A DNA stretch of 64,000 nucleotides, taken from Pterobdella sp. o SKG-2022. Taxonomy: Eukaryota; Annelida; Clitellata; Hirudinida; Piscicolidae. Position numbers and translations under genes: made by a program. The stretch is taken from positions 31,595,739 to 31,659,738 of the forward strand of contig OZ038320.1 in the NCBI GenBank assembly GCA_964035795.1, in the 5' to 3' direction. The notes under the pieces are model-generated. The model saw only the letters and a program-made list of their open reading frames with translations. It had not been told where the DNA came from and did not search any database. Shown piece after piece: positions 37,691-53,330 of this stretch (position 1 is the first letter of the stretch; each line of letters starts with the position of its first letter).

Positions 37691-40600
37691 TTACCTGTAC
37701 AAAATTTTAAACATTGTAAATTTGTCGTTTTATCCTCAAACTAGACTTTATTACATCACTGACAAAAAAAATAAATGAATGAAATATGGAAAATAATTTT
37801 TAATATAAATGATTGGAGATATTTCAAATAAGAATTTAAGTTATAATGTCTTAAAGGACTTGCGTTTGGCACATTAGGAGATGGGTGTGACATACGAACC
37901 TCATTTAATGTATGTTCAAGAAAGTAAGCATGTAATATTTATTCATAGTGTTAATGAATATTCAGAATTTAATTTCAACTTTGAAAATTTATTTTACGTT
38001 CTAATTGTTCTCTAAATCTGCATAAAAATAATGAATTTGGGTACAGTTGTAAAAGCTTTTAAGACAACAAAGCAAAATTTCATTAAACTTTCAAAAAAAA
38101 TCATTTTGAATGGTTATTTCTAAAAAATGAAACTGTTTTAAATGAATCATGTTGAAAAATTAATTTTTTCAATGGGTTACATCATGTTATAGTTTCTATG
38201 AGTCATCTTCAGCGATAACAAAGCTCTTACAAAACAGTGAAAAACAAAATAATTAATCTGTCCTTCATTCCTAACTCACTGAAAAAGTTTTTTCGAGAAG
38301 AATATTCAAAAATTTAACAAAGTTCATGCAACTTATTTTTCATAAGTATATATATATATTAATAAATTTTCAAAACTTCAACCTCATCCTAGAACTGAAA
38401 ATTTTCAAAAATACATTTTGCTTCTTTAACATTATTTATTAATGTTGAGAAGTTCAGAAAAGCTTCGTTCCAACTTGAAGACATAGAAAACAAATTACGA
38501 GAATTTAAATGGAGTTTTGAATGAATATTCAATTTTACATCAAAGTACAAGATATTGATTATGTAATTATTCAACAAATAAAAACCAAAAGAACATTCAA
38601 ATAAAACATTGATGAGACACATAAACTTGCCAAACAAACTAAGCAGATAACACGACTCACTACCCTCTCACTTGCTCTCCCTTGAGAGTCTCTTGTGAAA
38701 CCTAACCACATAATTAATTTTTTTAAATTTATTTCAGTTATACAGTTTTTCGTAAAGTTAATTAATAAATGATTCCCACTGAATTTATTCTATTTTCAAA
38801 AAAAACATCGAATTTGATAAATTTTTAAAATCCATCTAATTAGCCATTAAAGCTTGAATTTTCCGATCATAACAATCAATTTGCTTTATGACCATATTCT
38901 TCTTGTTAAGTGATGGACGATTGAATGGGAATAAAGAAGAAGTATGCTTTAAATTTCATTCGATGCCTTGCCTTTTCAAACTCCTATGCGTATCTTAATT
39001 ACCCATGCTGATGATGTTAAAGGACATCAATGAAGTTCATTTAAAACCTCTTCCTACTTTTCAAAATTCATTTTATTCTATGTAGAGTAATATTCTGGTT
39101 TTGAATTTGAAAAATATCAAGAAAGTATGAAATTCAAACATTAGCTAGATAGAGATGGTCGAAAATTTCAAAAATCTCACTTGGAAGTTTATGGGCGAGA
39201 AAAACTTCCGAGATTAAGATGCACAAAGTTCTTTCAAAAGAAATGGTTTATTACTATAGCAATGGAATTGCATATCTTTCTATTTTATATTTATTGAAGG
39301 ATCTCGCATTAGTTTATATTTTTCGTATTACGGTTGTTTACGATGCCTACAAGTGGCATATAGAACTGTATTTTGTTTTTTTTTGTTTTTATTTGTAGTT
39401 TTTAGTTTTTTTTTTAATTATTTTCTATTTTATTTCCATGTTTCCCTTCATATTTATCCCGTATTTTGAAATTATCTCTGCATTTTAGACTATTTTCAAT
39501 ATTTTTCCACATTATTTAATTAAGTCTAGATTTAACTTTTTTTAATTTTTTTTGTATCACTTCATTTAGCGCAAAATAAATTTAGCTCTATTCCACTACA
39601 TGTTCAATTTTTTTTTATATATTTTCAAAAGTTTCCAACAATTTATCATTTTATCAAAGATTGTTGATATTTAACTTCTCATCATTGGAAATATTTTTCA
39701 TTTTCTATATAGAGTCCTTGAATTTTACTCTTAGTGAATTTCAAAATTTATCGTATCATAAATTTAGATTTTTAAAAATTTGCATTTATTATTTTTTTTT
39801 ATTCTTTCAAGACTTTTTCGCTATTTATATTCATTATAAAATTATTTTAAAAGGTTTTTTTATAAATTCTCTAATGCATTATTTTGATTTCATTTTTTTC
39901 AATTTTTCCATATTACTCCTTTAAACCATCTTATCGCACAGAGATGTACGGCTCCAATTATTTCAAATAGAACCACTAACATACAAGCCATAACCGTCAT
40001 GTAGTCGTATCATCAACAACATCAATAATAACAAGAAAAACAATGAAAAAAATTAATATTAATATGTATAAAATCATAATAATTAAAATAAGAAAAATGA
40101 AAAAATTGAATATAATTATTTTATGCGAATTGAAACAACTAAGGTTAATATGTTTCACAGGTTAAAGGCATGAAAAACTGGATAAAACTTAATAGTTTTT
40201 TAGTATTAATTGCCGGATATTTACTGTTCTTTCTCGATTCAGAAGCTATAAAAATGCAATTAAGTAGACTTAAAAAGGTGCTTTTTCGATTTTTTGAGCA
40301 TAAAGCTGCATTTATAAGATTAATTTTTAAAAAATAAATTTTGAAACAAAAAATTTGATTAGATTCAAATATATCTCTATTTAATGTTAATTTCTGAAAG
40401 TTTTTTTCAAATCATTTCATGTGGATTGATATATTGCAATATAATATTTGAGAGTGAGTTTCAAAAAGTAACATATCGAAAAAAATCAGTCATAAACAAA
40501 AAAAAATAATTCAAAATAAATTTAGAAAAAATGAAATTTGCATTTATAAAAACCAATATATTAAAAAACAAAAATTTTTTTTAAATATATAAAAAAACAA

Positions 40601-40744
40601 AAAATGCCCTCGGAGCTTTTCAAATAAATAAAAACTTTTCAAAACTCAACTTAACCATCGTGGTTCTCAAATTGACCAATTTAGGTATGTTTTAACAATT
40701 TATAATGATTTTCTCACTAGCCACAATAAAATAAGCATCTTTTA

Positions 40745-40810
40745 CTTGAAAATTTAAGTTAACGAAAAGCTTTGTATCTTAAAACAAAATTATAGTGTTT
40801 TTGAATATGC
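40745..40810 (+). repeat. Probable foldback-family terminus
   Basis: GTTAACGAAAAGCTTTGTA followed by ATAGTGTTTTTGAAT resembles the TTACGAAAAGCTTCGT plus AAAAGTGTTT end shared by other copies. The match is short and diverged. Confidence 0.4.
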
Positions 40811-40912
40811 TTATTCGATATAGATATTCTCCAGATTATTCGCAGATTAAATAAAGATATATACTATATAATAATGATAATAACTTTTCAAAGACCTCGT
40901 ATGTATTTTTCT

Positions 40913-41186
40913 TCAATATTTTGTAACAAAAAACATCAAATAAGAAGATTTTTTAATAAATTTATTGAGAATCAAAAACTATAGTTTTCGATAAGTTTAG
41001 CCTTATCATAAAACGTTAGCTAAAAAATTAAATCGTAACTATGGTTATCTAGTAATTCAAAGACTATAATTAAGAATTAGTTAATTAATCATAAAAATAG
41101 AAGTTACTTTTGTTTTAATGCTATTATTTCAAATAATTAATTGTTCAAGAGTACTTCAAAGAAAAATAATTTTCTAAACGATGTCA
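40913..41186 (+). repeat. Left inverted terminal repeat of the Penelope-like element (274 bp)
   Basis: It runs from TCAATATTTTGTAAC to TCTAAACGATGTCA. Its reverse complement lies at 42433-42706 with roughly ten or more scattered differences in what I compared and equal overall length. Confidence 0.9.
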
Positions 41187-41758
41187 AATTTTATCAACAT
41201 ATCTCCATAAACCAACAAGTCTCACAGCCGATGACATCACTGACCTTATAAATTTATGCATGTCTTTATTTAATTTCATATATGACAACACAATATACAG
41301 CATGAAGGACTCGGGACCTATTGGTCTCAACCTAATGGTACCCATAGCGCAGTTTTGGATAAACTTCACTTTGAATGAATCCATAAGAATTGCAAGAAAA
41401 AGGAAGTTAAGAGCACCTCGCTCACTGAAAAATATACATGGATGACACTTTCGGAATTTTGAAAAAGAATAAGGAAAACAATTCTCACATTGAGTTTATT
41501 AATATCCTCAAAGAAATCTATGAAAATGTAAAGTTTACCTTCGAAACCGAAACTGATCATACCTTATCATTTCTGGACACACTTATAATAAATGAAGCAA
41601 ACGAAACATTACAAACCACGGCTTATAGAAAAAAATCTAACACGGGACTCACCATCAATCCGTCCTCCAACCAAGATGCGAAAACTTGGATAGAAGTGTT
41701 CAAAAGAGCTGTATGTCATGCACATAGCTTGTGTTCCAATAAAAGCCTTTTATAAAAC
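41187..41758 (+). pseudogene. Penelope-like reverse transcriptase fragment
   Basis: Two overlapping frames are joined by a one-base shift near 41430. The first holds the motif B neighbourhood (DSGPIGLNLMVPIAQ). The second begins at the YMDD catalytic box and runs through the thumb-like segment to KRAVCHAHSLCSNKSLL, then a TAA stop. The frame after that stop (NEINYLISKFE) still resembles the family. The protein is truncated at its N-terminus by the terminal repeat. Confidence 0.85.
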
Positions 41759-41783
41759 GAAATCAACTACCTCATAAGCAAGT

Positions 41784-42140
41784 TTGAAGAATAGACTAAG
41801 AAGCTCAAAAACAAATGTTGCATTAAAAACAGATGAAAATAAAACAAAACAACAAAAAAGCCACATATCATGGGTTTCTATCCCTTATATTCCACATTTG
41901 AATGAAGAACTTAAAAAAATTATCATAAAACACAATAATTCCTTCCATAGCTTCTTTGGGCCCAAATTAGGAGTCATACTATGCTCAATTAATAAATCAA
42001 AACATAAAAAAATAGACCAAAAAGAAGTGTACAAATTAACATGCTGTGGTGATTGAAAAAATCATATATTGGCCAACAAGAGTTTGCATAAAAACACGAA
42101 TGAAGCAGCCCAGGTCTGATGTTAAACCAAAAAAGGCTGA
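41784..42140 (+). pseudogene. Penelope-like linker and GIY-YIG endonuclease remnant
   Basis: The frame gives SWVSIPYIPHLNEELKKII and KLGVILCSINKSKHKKID, then EVYKLTCCGD. In Penelope-like proteins this linker directly precedes GVYK...YIG. A stop after CCGD and a frame change bring YIGQ at 42065 into another frame, followed by further stops. The first Gly of GIY is replaced by Glu. It is not functional as it stands. Confidence 0.8.
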
Positions 42141-42432
42141 CTCAAAAAATCGGGGATTAGCAAACATGCTCACTATGTACCCATGAAAATAAACTAGGAG
42201 ACTTTTAAGATTTTAGAAATTGAAAAAGAAAAAAAAACAAGTTTTCACTAAAAAAAATCTCTTGGTGAGGGAGCCTTGAAATAAAAAAGCACAGTTCAGT
42301 TTTCAATGGCTTAATAACCCACAAATCATAGTTAATACTAATGCCTGGGATCCAATATTAAAGGATTTTAAAAAAATTGAACGGGGCAATAACCGAAGGC
42401 GTACATAGAGATTAATTTCTCTTGATAAAAAG

Positions 42433-42706
42433 TGACATCGTTTAGAAAATTATTTTTCTTTGAAGTACTCTTGAACAATTATTCATTTGAAATAATAGCT
42501 TTAAAACTAAAGTAACTTCTATTTTTATGAATAATTAACTAATTCTCAATTATAGTCTTTGAATTACTAGATAACCATAGTTACGATTTAATCTTTTCAC
42601 TAACGTTTTATGATAAAGCTAAAATTATCGAAAACTATAGTTTTTGATTCTCAATAAATGTATTAAAAATTCTTCTTATTTGATGTTTTTCGTTACAAAA
42701 TATTGA
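42433..42706 (-). repeat. Right inverted terminal repeat of the Penelope-like element (274 bp)
   Basis: This is the reverse complement of 40913-41186, beginning TGACATCGTTTAGAAAAT and ending GTTACAAAATATTGA. Confidence 0.9.
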
Positions 42707-45548
42707 TAATAGTATTTATCAGGTTGGTATGCAAAATTATGATCTAGAAAAACAAAAAGAAAATAAAAATACCAGTATTTTTATAAACCTTTTGAGAATA
42801 ACATAAAAATGCATAAAAAACAAGCAAGAAATAGTTTTCTCAACACCTCCCGGATAACAGTTTTTTGTTATGTTCATGACGACATCATAAGGTTGTTCTC
42901 ATTTTCAAATGTTTTCAGCTTCATAAATAATGAAAATTTGATACAATATTATTATATCTTTCATTTTTGAAATTTTATCATCATAAACTACTGTTTTTTT
43001 TGTTTGAGTTTTATATTTTTTATATCATTATTGTGAGAAAGAAGCATGGTAACATAAGATTTGTCTCGTAACTTGACATTGTTTCAATACAAAAGAACTG
43101 TTGAAAAGGATGGAAAAGAATTGCAATATGAAAAAACTGATAACAAAAACAAAAAAAATAAAAAATGGGGTTAGTAACGGAAAAAAGGATAAAAACGATT
43201 AAAGAAAATTGTAGATTGTTGAAAATACTGTGAATTGCTAGATTAATGGTAACGAAACCAAAAGTAACATTTCGACCCTTTGGAGGGAAGTTTTTGAAAG
43301 TTAGATGAAAAAATTCAATTTTAAAAAGTTTAAGAATGAAAACATAAACTTGTGTTTCATGAAACTGAATATAAATTTTTTCGTAGTATAGTTAGTTTCC
43401 TAAAAATGTATTGACATGAGTGCCAAATCACCTCATCGTTCCTCGTGGGGTAGCATGCAACATTATAAAGTGTCATCTTGTTCCGTGGAAAGTTGAACTA
43501 ATTTGAGCACGATATGTATTTTTTGAACACATAGCTCTATTTGAAACAATCATAGTTATGCGGTTTTAGACTAATTATTTTTAAGAGTTCTATGCTTAAT
43601 TCAGCTAATTAATGCATTTTTCAACTATATTATGGTTTTTATGTATGAAATGAAATGAGAATCGTTTCATTTAACTCCAAATCACAAGTAATAATCAGCT
43701 GTCGAATAAAAATCTTTTAACCATCGATCATTTATTTTTAAATATATATGGTAGTTTATACAAGAACTGATAAAATTTCAAAAATACAAATGCATTTTTT
43801 TTCAAAGTTTATCACTTACATACCTTATACGTAACAAGTTTTGTACTTAAATTTCAAAAAATTCCATAAATTATTCATGGAACATTTTTCCAGCAGGAAA
43901 TCCCCATGTTGAATGGAAATCAATGGTGGAGATGGGCGTTGAAAGCTGTAGTTATACGCCCAAGAACCCTCTCTTCCCACACCACCCATCTTATCGCTTG
44001 TTGTCTTTTTCCGTTTGTTCAAGTGTGAGCCATTTGCTTGGTCGAAGTTCTTTAGTAAAGTTTCCTCAGCAGTGTTATCGATGTCTTTGAACTTCTTGTT
44101 GCATTTCCTTTCTAGGACGAGTAGTTTATTGTAGTTTTGTTTCAAAAGATGGTCTTTCTTCTCGGAGTGTTTGATGGCTTGCTTGTAATGTTTCTTGGCT
44201 TCTTTCAAACTGGCCTGTGGTTGTTGTTTAGTTTTATATTACATCATGAAATCTATCATTGTGTATTTTTTAAAAGCATCTTTTGTTTATAGATAAATAT
44301 TTCTTCAATCAAAAAATATAACAAAGTAGACAAGAAAAAAAGTGACAAGATATATTAAAGAGTAGAATCGGAATAGTGAGTGATGTAACGAACGAAAGGT
44401 GGAAGAGAGAAGGTTAGTTTACGAGAATCTGGCATTGACTTTGCATTGTCATACTGTCATATATGTCGGTTTCATTTGCTTTATTGGTTCTTTTTTATGT
44501 CTGACACTGCGCATACGAATAATGGCTGCTTAATAGATAAGGCATTGAGGTGGTGTGATGTTTATGATTGGTTGCTTCCTTCTTCAAGTTGTTTAGGCGG
44601 TGATGTAATACCACTTGATACTCATTCTAATGTATTTATCGAGCATTTTATTTTCCATGAAAACAACATTTCTATTGAAAAGAAGAGAATTTTAATGTGG
44701 ATATTTGAATTTTTATACAACTTAAATAAAATTTTCCAGCTGTAAAAGCTTTTGATTGATCATGAAAAAACATTCCGGCCTTTCAAATTGAGATTTTATA
44801 ATTCAAAACATTTTCTTCACAGAAAACTGAAAATAAATTCAGAAACAAAATTTGCACCTTCAAATGGAAGTCTACTGCGAGTTTGTGGTGGTTCTGAACC
44901 AATATGCTGGATATTTGTGATTTCATAACATGATTTAGCCAATCACCATCGAGTATGGCTTCGAGACCTGTCGTCGATCTTGAATACAGCTGGGAATGGA
45001 TGGCAAGCAAATCAATTGGTGGCACGAAACTTTGCTTTCCATTTAACGAGGGTCATTAATAAAAAAACTTTTGAAAAAACAAATGAAAATATTTCATGAA
45101 AAAAATAGTGCTCTAATTAATATTTTAATCGAACAATTCCTCTATTCATTCAGTTTTTCTTCCATCAATTTATCTTTTATATTTTCTTTAAGGAGGCATT
45201 TGTTTTTAGTTTCAACTATCCATCTATATATCCATCCAAAATGTAACAATGAAAACATAAATCTATCTTCCATCCATTCATCAACCATCTACTTATCCAT
45301 CCATTCCTATATATCTTGATTCATCCATGCATTCATCCCTGTTTCATCTTCGAATAATTTTTTAACTTTCATAGCGGCCTGTCGAGATGAAGAATCAAAG
45401 AGATGGTTAGCCATCAAATGCACCAAACTCCACCCATGCGTCATAACTTCAGCCTGCCAGGCATCCGATGCTGCATAAGAAAGAAGATAAATATTCCCTA
45501 CATTCATCATAATGTAAATCATTGTTAACTTTAATGTTTTTTGTTATT

Positions 45549-46695
<1,147 letters not shown>

Positions 46696-47113
46696 ATTAT
46701 TGTTCTGTACAGACCTGCTCTCACTTGTCCCCTGTAGGTGCCTCTGCCTCCCAATTCAAACATGCGCAAGCCTTGCCGAAGTATCTTCAACGCCTATGTT
46801 TGTTGTGTTATTGTTTCAATATTATTATTTCTTAGTTTTCTTATTTTCACTTTTTTGACTTTTTTTTAATCAAGTAAGCATTATTAATGCCTTTTTTTTT
46901 ATTAACGAAATTCTTCTTCATGATAAATTGGTAATTTCTTGGTGCTTTCACAAATATTCAAATTTCACGTTTTCTTCTTTATTATCGTTTATAAATTTCA
47001 AGTCTTTTAGGTCAAGGTTCTTTTATGAACTAATTACTTTTTCTTTATACTGTAAGAACTGATAAGTTGTGAATAACATTGATGCCCTCATGAAAATGGA
47101 AATTCTAAGTATT

Positions 47114-47495
47114 AAAACGATTTGAATCAAACACTTTTATCAACTGAATACGGAGTTTTTCGTAAATTGAACTCCCAATATCAAGTATAATAACTTAAAG
47201 ACGTTGTTAAATGCCATGGTAACATCATTTAATAATACCTCTGTAACGCTTGACATCAATAATGAAAATATGCAATGTTGACAGCAGTTCTCCGCATGTC
47301 ATTGGTAGTCTTTTTTACTTTTAAAAATATATCGGCTATGCGTTTGGACAAGAAAATTATAGAATTAATATTAAATGACGTTACCATAGCAGTTAGCGAC
47401 GTCTTCAAGTTCGTATACTTGATAATGTGAGTTCAACTTACGAAAAGCTTCGTATTATTATTCAGTTAATAAAAGTGTTTGATTCAAATGGTTTT
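47114..47495. repeat. Foldback element, right-arm copy
   Basis: This is the mirror of 32281-32662. The stretches compared show no difference from the left copy. Confidence 0.9.
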
Positions 47496-50400
47496 TGTTA
47501 ATAAGCTAGTTTAGTTAATCATAAACTCTAAGTAGACTTTCAGAAGTTTTCAACTTGCATTTTCGCATATATTCTCATTAAATTTGAACTTTTTTATAGA
47601 AATTTCATGAATATCTAAACGAGATATTTTGACAACATTATTATTTTTATTCTGAATTTTATTTTTTAATTATTCATAAGCCTGTTGTTATGCAATCCTT
47701 GTAGTAATGTGTTTTCCCACAACAGTAGATTGCTTCAAGCATAATAAGCATAACAATAATAACAATAATAAAAATAAAAACAATAAAAATGACAAATTAT
47801 TATATTTTTTTGATTCTATTTGTGGTACGAAGTTACCCTCTTCTGCTTCAACTAAATATTGATCTGCATAACTTGAGATACTAAGTTGACTCTGAACAGA
47901 ACACGACTGAAGTTTACCATTTAGATTACTATTTAGTATATATGCGAAAGTGACTTGCTAAACTCAACATGAAATCACATAAACCTAACTTGAATCTCGG
48001 AGCTTCATAATGAATCACTATAAGAACCTCTTTTATTCAAAATCAACTTTATAAAACATTTTATATATTTTATACAACCTATGAACAGAGTCAAACTTAT
48101 TATTATAAACCTATATTACGCACCACCTTCTTCTCTCCATAAACCTCCCCATATTAAAAAAACCTTCGAGTGCTCCATGTTGGCTCCATAGACCTGGGAA
48201 CGCTGCATCAGCACTTGCTGCGCTAACGAGTACAAATGGGATGAGTTGCATGGAGGTCGGGTGTCAACCGCATTTATTTCATAATATCTTAATGCGGTTC
48301 TTGCACTGTGGTGTTGTAGACTGCTTTCTTGCTCGTCTGTTTTCCTTTTGTGGGCTTTTTGTTGATTTTCATAATGGCTTACTTTGAAGGCAGATATTAT
48401 TCTGTTGTGATGGGGAACGTTATCAACACATATTTTATTGCTCAATATAAAGTCATCGTTTGATCTACTGCAATCAGCGTTTCTCAGCTTTTCTGTTTTT
48501 ACATTCATTTGCCATTGAGAGTTTATTTTCTTTTTCACCTCGTTATCAACACTATAACTTTTACTATTGTTTTCATCAGAATAGACTCTGCCATCTTTAA
48601 AGTTTTCTTCACCATCACTTCCCTTCATAAAGGAATTAAGCTGATGTCTTGAAGCAAGCAGGATATCGCTAGAAGTGCAACAAGACTCCATACAAAGTGT
48701 TGCCGAATTGTTTTTTGATTGTTGCTTTATCACCATTGAATCGTTCTTAGATTTTACGACATTTTTGTGTTTTTCAAGTAATTGCCAGCCATCAATGGTG
48801 TGTTTAGCATCAAAATGGTGGTTCTTTTGAGGTAAAAAAGTCTTCTCAAACTTAGTATTAGCATTTGTTGATCCTCTATTCAAATCAAGGTAACCACGTA
48901 AAACTCCCATATTTGCTGGAGTTTTGCCCCTTAAACTGAGACTTAACTCATTGAACTGCCGAGCCAAATCAGTGTGGTTTAAGGTGGCTAAGAGGCTAGA
49001 GAGCATTATTAAAGGGTGAGCATCCACACAGCCACACTTGACCCCTCCCATCAGTTTCATCATCGACTCGTCTAAACGGTTCTGTTTTCTGCAATTTTTT
49101 AAATATAAAGTTTATATTCTTCAAATTAATGCCATAAATGCAGAAACTTTTGAGAATGATCCAAAATGACATACATAGGGTCCGATATTATATGCTGTTT
49201 TTTGGAAATGATTTTGTAGCAGATGGGAAATATTTAGTTTTATATTGTTGCATATTGGTGACAAGTTTTATTAGTATCTAAGATAAATTCAAACTGAAAT
49301 CGATGTGGAAATTATTTTGATAAAGAATGACATGAAAAATGGTGAAAATTCATTTAATATTATATTTCAAGTTTTTAATAGAAAATTTTATAAAGAATAA
49401 GTTCTTGGTTGTCTACCTATGAACCAATGGGCGTTTAATCACGTGGGAAACTTATTGAAAACATTTTTGATGAAAAAATAGATGAATGGCAGTTTAGATA
49501 GCTTTTCGAAAACAAGTTATAAGTTAGTTTGCTCTAAACGAATTTTTGTGTCTTTTGAAGTTTTTTTTTGATTTTTTGAAATGTTCATTTTATTTTGAAG
49601 ATCTCTTTTTTATTTACATATTTTGAGAACGTTTTATTTAATTAACTTTATATTTGTAATTTTAAAGATTCACGAACACTAAATAGTCTTCATTGAAATA
49701 CAAATCTTTTTGTTATCAAAGTCAAATTTCCAAGTGTCAAAATACTTGATCTATTATTAAGAACTATTTAGTGTTTGCAAATTTCCTTAATTTACCGTGG
49801 CTCAAAAAAATTATTTCTTATTTCAATTTTATTTATGAACAAAGTTTTTCAGTAATTGTCTAAAGAATGTTTTTCACATATGTGTTCAGAAATTTGTTCA
49901 TTTTTGGTTTTAATGCAGTTACAACGCGTGTTTTTATAACTTCACTGAATGATTTTTTATTCATAAATTTTTCTCAATAATTCTTTTGAACAAGTATTAT
50001 CAGATTTTTGTCGGTGTGTGTGGTTTTTTTCATGGAGTTCTCCGATTACAATATCGAAAGATTATTTATATATTTGCCATGCAGTTTTTTGGTAGCAGTA
50101 TTAAATAATAAGACTAGCTAGAAAAAAAATAACGAAAAAATAAACAAAAATAATGTAAAATATAACAATAAATTAATAGAAAAGTGAAGAGATTTGTGAA
50201 GAAGAAAAAAAAATAAATAAGATTAATTTGGAAAATTGTTATATTTCACAAAAGACAAACAAAAAAATACATGCGCACCAACTAAGAATTTAATAAAACT
50301 AATAAGCATGAGAATAATAAATTGAGACAACTCACATGAGCAACGAAGCCAGGTTTATTAAGGCACTAGTGTGGCAGGCATTCAATTGGATGACCTCATT

Positions 50401-53330
50401 ATACAGCAATTCTGATTGGCTGGAATCTCTCAGTAATAAGGCCAAATTATTTTTTGAACTCTCGAATAAGGGCCATTTTCTGTTGAAAATCGAAAAAAAG
50501 AATTTATTTCTAAATTGCAAAATGTCACGCTTTTAGACATTCAGATTTGTGTATTCATTATTTATGACTTGTAGAACTAGTGATAAAAGTTAAAATATAT
50601 ATAATGTGTGTACTCTCAAAATAAATAGGTTCAAGACAAGAACACATATAAAAAGTACGTTATTAGAGATCGCGAAAAACTGCCATGTTACGAATCATCG
50701 AAAAACAATACATTCTGCACAAAATGGTTGGTAGGTGCGGTAGGAAGGACAATGTGGTCGTGAGAGTAAATTATTTCATCTTTCTTTGAGGAAATAATAA
50801 AATAAACGACATATAATGTCTATCCCTATGCTCCTGTTTTAATTAAAAAGAAGTATTATTATAGAAATGATGGCAGGAATTTAGGAGGAGGAGGAATGTT
50901 GTGAGAATTAGAGCCGTGTGGTGTTGTGTGGAATTTTTGGACCATAAGTGAAACTAATGACCAAATAAACGTTTTTATAGATTTTTTGATGTTTTTTCTC
51001 GTCTCGTGAACTGATTCTAAATTGTTTGAGATCACAAAACTTAAAACAGCTTCTTTTTAATTTTTTTTTCAGTATAATTTGTGTGAAACCATTTTCGATC
51101 TTTTCATTTGGTAATGTTATCATAGGAATACCTAATTGAATTTGATTGGATTGCAATTTTTATGTGAAAAATTAAACATGGGTTCGTAATTTTGAACCAT
51201 TGTTTCAACACTACGCTCCATTAACTTTTCTATATTTTATCCCTTGAAAAATAATTTGACCTGTACATTTACGTTGCACTGCATCCAATTTAGTGTTTGT
51301 ATGTACTGGCTGATTTTTATCATATTCTGGATAAGAGAGAAGTCTGGTATCATATATGAAAAAACTGACGTTTTAGTATTGACGTCATTTAGTGACGAAG
51401 AATTTTTACATCTAAAAAGATCAAGTTATTTCAGATTTTTTCCCAAATAGAAAAGTTTCAAAATATACGATATAAGTTACAAAAATATTCTAAATATTTC
51501 ACACATAAACACCTAAAAGCGTTTCACCTCCAAAAGATATAACAATGCACGTCAACAACAACAAGACACAAAAACCTGATGGATCTTTTGTAATAGGCCA
51601 CTGCAGACGCCGTATTTCCTCTGTCTCTCTGCAGGTTGGCGTAGTTGTAGAGGGTTTTAGCGTTGGTGAGCCCCTGTACTCCAGAGCTGAGTATGGTTGT
51701 TCCAGAGGTACAGGTTATGAATAATCTTTTTGCAAAAAATATACAAGATGAACTGTATTAAACAATACAAACGATAGTAAAAAACAGGATGGAAATGACT
51801 TTACGTAGAATACATAAAATGGAACGAGAGATAATTTGATAAATTGCATTAAAAAAGATTTTCGAGCAAATAAATTAACGTGGAAAAAAATAAAAATTGA
51901 AACACCGAAAAAAATTTTTTTTATCATTTTGAACTCCAACAAAATTAAAGCTTTTTATTTAAACTTGAAAATTCACAGTGTGAAACAAATGAGACAAAAA
52001 TTTAAATCTTCAAATAAATAAAACTTGGAAAATGAGGAAAAAATTCGATTTCAAAATGAATCATCTTCATAATATAAGAAAACATGAAAAATAAATAATA
52101 ACTTCAAACTAATTCTTCAATGTAATATGGATCATAACATCAGCCGAATACAATTATGAACTAAAGTGCTCTCCAACGAAACAGTTTAAACAACACGGAG
52201 GCTTAAAACGATGAATCAGTTTAAAACTTTCTCCAAGAGAAAATGCAAGCAAAACATACGTGTAGAGAGATGCTCTGTCAATCCAGACACCAGAGCGGAT
52301 TCGAGTTCTGGAGGCCCAACACACCACCACTAACACCAAAAAGAGTAATCCTGTCAAGCGGATCAGAAGACCAAGCACCTCTCTTGCGTTGCGTCTATTC
52401 CCCTTCCAGACCAGCCTCTTAAATCGCCTTTTTATCGATCTAAAAATAACAAGATGTCTCGGTTTGATTGGCTTTTGTTTATAGTGGTTGGTTTTTATTG
52501 CTTTTTCGACATTGTTAGGCAAGATCGATTGATTGCTTCGTGATTTGTGCTCAAACGAGTTGAGAGTGTAGTGTAGGAATTTCAGCAGTGACGTCAGCAA
52601 GACTACGTAAGCAGCACTGGGGAAGGTGAGGTTTGGTTGATAAAATAATTTATAAAAAAAAACATAAGTAAAAATTAAAGACAAAAAAAAATAAACAGAT
52701 ACAAAATCAAAAAGCCTTTATCATCAGTAAAAGACAAATACATAAGGGTGATAATAGTAACCTTGGTAAGTAAAGCACCCTCTCTGCCACCACGAAGCCC
52801 ACGACGTAGAAAGTGTTGGTGGTGAGGATGAATGAGATGAAGAGGAGGACGAGAACAACGATGATGGGCTGGTGGGGTGGAGGATATATTTTGGTTAATA
52901 CATCAATGGATGAAGCATTGTATATATAAGTTATTAATGTATCATTGTACATTGTACGTTTATCTTTTGCAATAATAGAGCTATAAGCAGCTGAAAACGC
53001 AAGTCAACTATCAGGCTTGAATAAGAGTTGAGCAAGGTACTTTTGAGTTCTTCTGGAACTGAAACCTATTTATTACTGCAGTTTCAAGTTTATCAACATT
53101 TCAACATTCAACTGCGTTAAGTTTTATGGAAAAACTCTACCTTTAGTTATTCCTTGGAGCTTAGTTGCAATGTATATATAAACTAGATTTAATATTATTA
53201 ATTTCCATAAAGTCTATTTTTTACTTTGTTTTCTTCCAATAAGTTTTTTATTTTATAATCAATTCAAATCAATTTTCATTGTTGATGTCTTCATACATGA
53301 ACAACTAAGGAATAATAATAATAATTTGGG

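Larger units (their letters stand above)
40913..42706 (+). mobile_element. Decayed Penelope-like retroelement with inverted terminal repeats
   Basis: Between the inverted repeats the + strand encodes reverse transcriptase pieces: LFNFIYDNTIYSMKDSGPIG, then LNLMVPIAQFWINF (motif B region), KYMDDTFGILKK (motif C, YMDD at 41435-41446), and FTFETETDHTLSFLDTLI. A GIY-YIG endonuclease remnant follows: EVYKLTCCGD, a frameshift, then YIG at 42065-42073. RT plus C-terminal GIY-YIG is the defining layout of Penelope-like elements, whose terminal repeats can be direct or inverted. The 5' half of the RT, including motif A, is missing. A frameshift near 41430, stops and a further shift kill the ORF. Confidence 0.88.
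36443..43368. other. Single-copy spacer of the giant palindrome (6,926 bp)
   Basis: The sequence between the two arms does not recur elsewhere in the window apart from the Penelope-like parts. It is AT-rich and contains no recognised host exon. A decayed Penelope-like element fills 40913-42706 and a lone piece of its terminal repeat lies at about 37552-37690. Confidence 0.8.

Noticed and set aside
41260..42056. Host gene in the palindrome spacer
   Set aside because: The frames carry Penelope-type RT (YMDD) and GIY-YIG features and lie between inverted terminal repeats, so they belong to a dead retroelement.
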